DNA from: Flavobacterium fluviatile
GTDB lineage: Bacteria; Bacteroidota; Bacteroidia; Flavobacteriales; Flavobacteriaceae
Direction: 5' to 3'
NCBI RefSeq assembly: GCF_010645065.1
Contig: NZ_JAADZW010000006.1
Coordinates: 1 to 64,000, forward strand
Length of the DNA: 64,000 nucleotides
Numbering within the stretch: the stretch's first letter is position 1; each line of letters opens with the position of its first letter. The position numbers were made by a program, and so were the translations under genes. The notes under the pieces are model-generated. The model made no database searches and was not told the origin of the DNA. It saw nothing but the letters and a program-made list of their open reading frames with translations. Positions 61,287-64,000 of the stretch are shown one piece after another.

Positions 61287-61682
61287 CTATTCTCCGACTG
61301 CTGTACAAATCTCAATCAAAAAGCCATTCAAATCTCTAATATAGGCAACAATCTGCCCCCAGGGTTTCTGTTTAGGTTCTGTAACTAAAACAGCCCCTAA
61401 AGAAGTCGCCTTTTGTACCAGCTCACCTACATTTTCTGTTATAAAACCTAATTCAATTGCAAAAGGCTTATCTTCGAGACTGCTTTCGATAAAACCATCG
61501 GATAAATTTTCGGAAGCCAGTTTTTTTGAAGCGAATGATATTGTCGTTTCTCCTGTGCTTAACTCACCATAGTCATTTTCAGGAGTAATAAATTTTCTTG
61601 AAAAGCCAAATGCAGTTTCATAAAACGCAATCGACTTTTCTACATCTTCTACGTATAAAATTGTATAGCCAAACTTTACCAT
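61287..61682 (-). CDS. VOC (glyoxalase-like) superfamily protein
   Basis: 131 residues: VKFGYTILYVEDVEKSIAFYETAFGFSRKFI, then ELGFITENVGELVQKATSLGAVLVTEPKQKPWGQIVAYIRDLNGFLIEICTAV. Metal-binding His/Glu positions are partly kept. Substrate unknown. It lies 40 bases after the thioesterase gene on the same strand. Confidence 0.87.
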   Translation of the reverse strand: MVKFGYTILYVEDVEKSIAFYETAFGFSRKFITPENDYGELSTGETTISFASKKLASENLSDGFIESSLEDKPFAIELGFITENVGELVQKATSLGAVLVTEPKQKPWGQIVAYIRDLNGFLIEICTAVGE

Positions 61683-61722
61683 CTTGTTTTATTTAATGTG
61701 TTTATCACTACGAGATAGAAAA

Positions 61723-62271
61723 TTATCCTATTTCGAGCAACACATTATATTTGTCCAGATTCACCAAATCTTCAATCGAGTTCACTTTGGCCTCTCTGGC
61801 GTGCTCTTCTATTTCTTTTTTGGTTTCAATCTGTTTGATGCATTTTCTAAAGCGGCGTACTTCATCCAGATTAGTTAAAATTAATCCCGGAACCTGAACG
61901 CTTTTGCCTTCTTTATCTTTTGCTACCATAGTAAAATAAGATGAATTACAATGTTTGACAACACCTGTCTGGATATGTTCTGCCTCTACTCTGATACCCA
62001 CAATCATAGAGCTGCGCCCAACATAATTTACCGAAGCTTTCATCGTAACAAGCTCACCTACTTCAATAGGTTTTAAAAAGTTTACCGTATCTACCGAAGC
62101 CGTTACACAATAATTGCCGCAAAATTTTGAAGCACATGCAAAGGCAATCTGATCCAGCAGTTGTAAAATGTAACCTCCGTGAATTTTTCCGCTAAAATTG
62201 GTATGCGAAGGAAGCATTAATTCGGAAATACTAATTTTTGATGAAGAAACGGGTTTGAAATCTGTAGTCAT
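61723..62271 (-). CDS. Acyl-CoA thioesterase (hot-dog fold, YciA/BACH type)
   Basis: 182 residues. ISELMLPSHTNFSGKIHGGYILQLLDQIAFACASKF contains the catalytic Asn/Asp region of acyl-CoA thioesterases, and VDTVNFLKPIEVGELVTMKASVNYVGRSSMIVGIRV follows. It hydrolyses acyl-CoA to free acid and CoA. It lies 43 bases after rmuC and 40 before the VOC gene, suggesting a small operon. Confidence 0.92.
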   Translation of the reverse strand: MTTDFKPVSSSKISISELMLPSHTNFSGKIHGGYILQLLDQIAFACASKFCGNYCVTASVDTVNFLKPIEVGELVTMKASVNYVGRSSMIVGIRVEAEHIQTGVVKHCNSSYFTMVAKDKEGKSVQVPGLILTNLDEVRRFRKCIKQIETKKEIEEHAREAKVNSIEDLVNLDKYNVLLEIG

Positions 62272-62314
62272 TAATCTTGTAATTTATGGTTTTGTTTAGT
62301 TTATTTAATTAAAA

Positions 62315-63688
62315 TCAATTTAATAATTGATTTTCATCTGTATTTGAAGCTCTGGAAACAATGTTCTCCGGAAGTGATTTTTTAGCCTTGGCACCCATTT
62401 TTCTTAATTTCTCAACACTTGAGATAAGGTTCCCTCTTCCATCTACCAGTTTGTTCATAGCGTTTTCGTATTCAGTTTTGGTATCTTTTATTTTATTGCC
62501 TATTCTTAACAAATCAGAAACTAAACCTTCGAATTTATCGTACAATGCCCCTGCCTGACGTGCAATTTCAAAAGCATTTTCCTGTTGTTTCTGATTGGCC
62601 CACATACTGTCAATTGTTCGTAAAGTAGCCAGTAAAGTAGTGGGTGTTACAATCACAATATTGCGCACAAAAGCTTTATTGTATAGTTCAGAATCCACGT
62701 TTAGGGCAATGGCAAAAGCGGGTTCAACGGGAATGAAAAGCAAAACAAAATCCGGGCTTTCAATTTGGTACAAATCGTGGTAATTTTTGCTTCCGAGCTG
62801 TTCGACATGTCTCTTTAAAGAATTGACGTGTTCTTTCAGAAATTCATTTTTTAGGATCTCATCTTCTTCATTGATCCATTTTTCGTAAGCAGTCAGTGAA
62901 ACTTTAGAATCGACAATCATTTTTTTGCCATCGGGAAGATTAATCACCACATCCGGAAATACACGATTTCCGTCAGCATTTATAAAACTTTGCTGTACTT
63001 CGTATTCTCTTCCCTTTTCAAGTCCGGATTTTTCCAGCACACGTTCCAGAACAAGTTCGCCCCAGTTACCCTGCATTTTACTGTCACCCTTGAGAGCTTT
63101 CGTCAGATTCAGGGTTTCTTTGCTCATCTGAACATTCATTTCGCTTAAACCTAAAATCTGCTGACGCAGTGCTGCATGGTAATCAATACTCTCCTTATGT
63201 GTCTGCTCTACTTTTTGCTCAAAACCCTGAATTTTATCCTGCAAAGGCAACAGGATGTTTTTCATGTTTACGGAATTCTGTTCGGTAAATTTTGCCGACT
63301 TTTCTTCAAGGATTTTATTGGCTAAATTTTCGAATTCTTTGGTGAATTTCTGCTGCAGTTCGGTTATTTCGAGTTTCTGTTCTTTATGACGCTCCCATAA
63401 ATTTTCAAAATCCACCTCTTTTTTTGAAAGCTGAATCGCCAGGCTGTCTTTCTCGTTCCGGATAGTATCTTTTTCTAAACTGATTAAATGAAGCTGTTTT
63501 TCAAAATTGTTTTTATCATTTTGAAATTGTTCTTTCTGCAATTGAAATTGTGAATTTGCCGCATTAAGTTTTTCACTTAATCCAACTTTTTCTGATTCAA
63601 ATTTAGCCGATGACAATATTTTTCCTAAATAAATACCTAAGAATACAGCAATAACAAATACGGACAAAAGTGGCAGAATATCCAACAT
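62315..63688 (-). CDS. rmuC: DNA recombination protein RmuC
   Basis: 457 residues. An N-terminal membrane helix (LPLLSVFVIAVFLGIYLGKIL) precedes a long coiled coil (about 30-170). The RmuC nuclease-like domain has GNWGELVLERVLEKSGLEKGREYEVQQSF, VFPDVVINLPDGKKMIVDSKVSLTAYEKW and FVLLFIPVEPAFAIAL. It limits inversions and recombination at repeats and acts as an anti-mobile-element nuclease in some bacteria. It heads a three-gene minus-strand group. Confidence 0.95.
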   Translation of the reverse strand: MLDILPLLSVFVIAVFLGIYLGKILSSAKFESEKVGLSEKLNAANSQFQLQKEQFQNDKNNFEKQLHLISLEKDTIRNEKDSLAIQLSKKEVDFENLWERHKEQKLEITELQQKFTKEFENLANKILEEKSAKFTEQNSVNMKNILLPLQDKIQGFEQKVEQTHKESIDYHAALRQQILGLSEMNVQMSKETLNLTKALKGDSKMQGNWGELVLERVLEKSGLEKGREYEVQQSFINADGNRVFPDVVINLPDGKKMIVDSKVSLTAYEKWINEEDEILKNEFLKEHVNSLKRHVEQLGSKNYHDLYQIESPDFVLLFIPVEPAFAIALNVDSELYNKAFVRNIVIVTPTTLLATLRTIDSMWANQKQQENAFEIARQAGALYDKFEGLVSDLLRIGNKIKDTKTEYENAMNKLVDGRGNLISSVEKLRKMGAKAKKSLPENIVSRASNTDENQLLN

Positions 63689-63732
63689 AACTACGTTAAT
63701 TTTTACGTAAAAGTACGCAATAATACGTAGTT
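63689..63732. promoter_or_regulatory. Inverted repeat upstream of rmuC
   Basis: AACTACG (63689-63695) and CGTAGTT (63726-63732) form a perfect 7-bp inverted repeat that begins on the base before the rmuC start codon. Minus-strand TACTTTTA (63707-63714), one off the -7 consensus, lies between the arms. Confidence 0.4.
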
Positions 63733-63866
63733 CTTAATTTTTAAAAATAAAATTTCACGAATTAGTAACCATTCTAAATTAAATAAACAATCCCTTCAAT
63801 TTTAAAAAAATATTCTTCAACGCAACCATTTTAAAACAATTACATCTATTAAAAATAAACCTAATA

Positions 63867-64000
63867 ATGAAACTCATGAAAAAGTTAATGCTAAGCTTAT
63901 TTATAGCTTTTGGATTCAGTGCCTGTTCACTTAATGATGATTTGCCACAGGATACTTGTGGAGAATACACGAATGTTCCTTTCACCGGTTTTCCTCTTGA
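63867..64000 (+). CDS. Lipoprotein, N-terminal fragment cut by the window end
   Basis: ATG at 63867 (or 63876). MKLMKKLMLSLFIAFGFSAC is a lipoprotein signal, with the mature part starting at Cys and continuing SLNDDLPQDTCGEYTNVPFTGFPL. Only 44 codons are visible. The gene continues to the right, so its function cannot be judged. Confidence 0.8.
   Translation, partial: MKLMKKLMLSLFIAFGFSACSLNDDLPQDTCGEYTNVPFTGFPL

Noticed and set aside
62361..63131. Plus-strand ORFs inside rmuC
   Set aside because: Antisense shadows with low-complexity Ser-rich products.

Overview
The window looks like part of a Flavobacterium-type chromosome (Bacteroidetes, Flavobacteriaceae). It is AT-rich. Genes start without clear Shine-Dalgarno sequences, and promoters match the Bacteroidetes pattern TTG-N19-21-TAnnTTTG. 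It carries type IX secretion (T9SS) cargo proteins with type A and type B C-terminal sorting domains, a PorP/SprF partner, a split transketolase, SprB-type repeats and a flavobacterial carotenoid cluster. The genus is inferred from protein and 16S sequence recognition; no search was run.

Layout. 1-1092: the 5' end of a 16S rRNA gene on the minus strand with three tandem rRNA promoters, back to back with thrS. 1093-5563: thrS-infC-rpmI-rplT (infC apparently starts at ATA), then a Crp-type regulator and an AhpD-like protein. 5659-10719 (minus): an exported 'asparagine synthetase B'-type protein, a NarL-type two-component pair, a lipoprotein plus a multi-TM protein, and the wreck of a related gene. 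11209-16251 (plus): a phage-tail-collar/MdpB protein, a cytoplasmic substrate-binding-like protein, a formyltransferase and a T9SS adhesin frameshifted inside 237-bp tandem repeats. This is the best candidate for an undescribed system. 16355-22276 (minus): dnaB, accA, a DMT permease, an LptF/G permease and tgt. 22592-27899: acidic protein, split transketolase, FKBP lipoprotein, S4-domain protein, phosphoribosyltransferase and aroK. 28026-28335: two identical tRNA-Lys genes and a tRNA-Leu(GAG). 28966-34340: a large type B T9SS protein with its PorP/SprF partner.

34448-38584 is an accessory stretch on the minus strand: three VOC proteins, a lipocalin-like lipoprotein, a REP-associated tyrosine transposase bracketed by its palindromic repeats, a DUF4375-like protein, a small membrane protein and a gene broken by an 11-bp duplication. 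38759-44587 is an RND efflux operon (adaptor, pump, outer-membrane factor). 45439-48123: a Fic protein with an inverted repeat over its promoter, a TPR protein and a Kir-type potassium channel. 48198-54125 is a light-response block: a CarH-like MerR regulator, crtI, crtB, crtZ, an SRPBCC protein and a DNA photolyase. 54262-64000: APC permease, MscS channel, ABC1 kinase with a TetR-like regulator, SDR39U1 epimerase, YceI-like protein, VOC protein, thioesterase, rmuC and the start of a lipoprotein.

Intergenic regions hold several kinds of dispersed or palindromic repeats (TTTCAGG heptads, a 140-bp nested inverted repeat, a TTTGGGCG box element and REP/BIME units).
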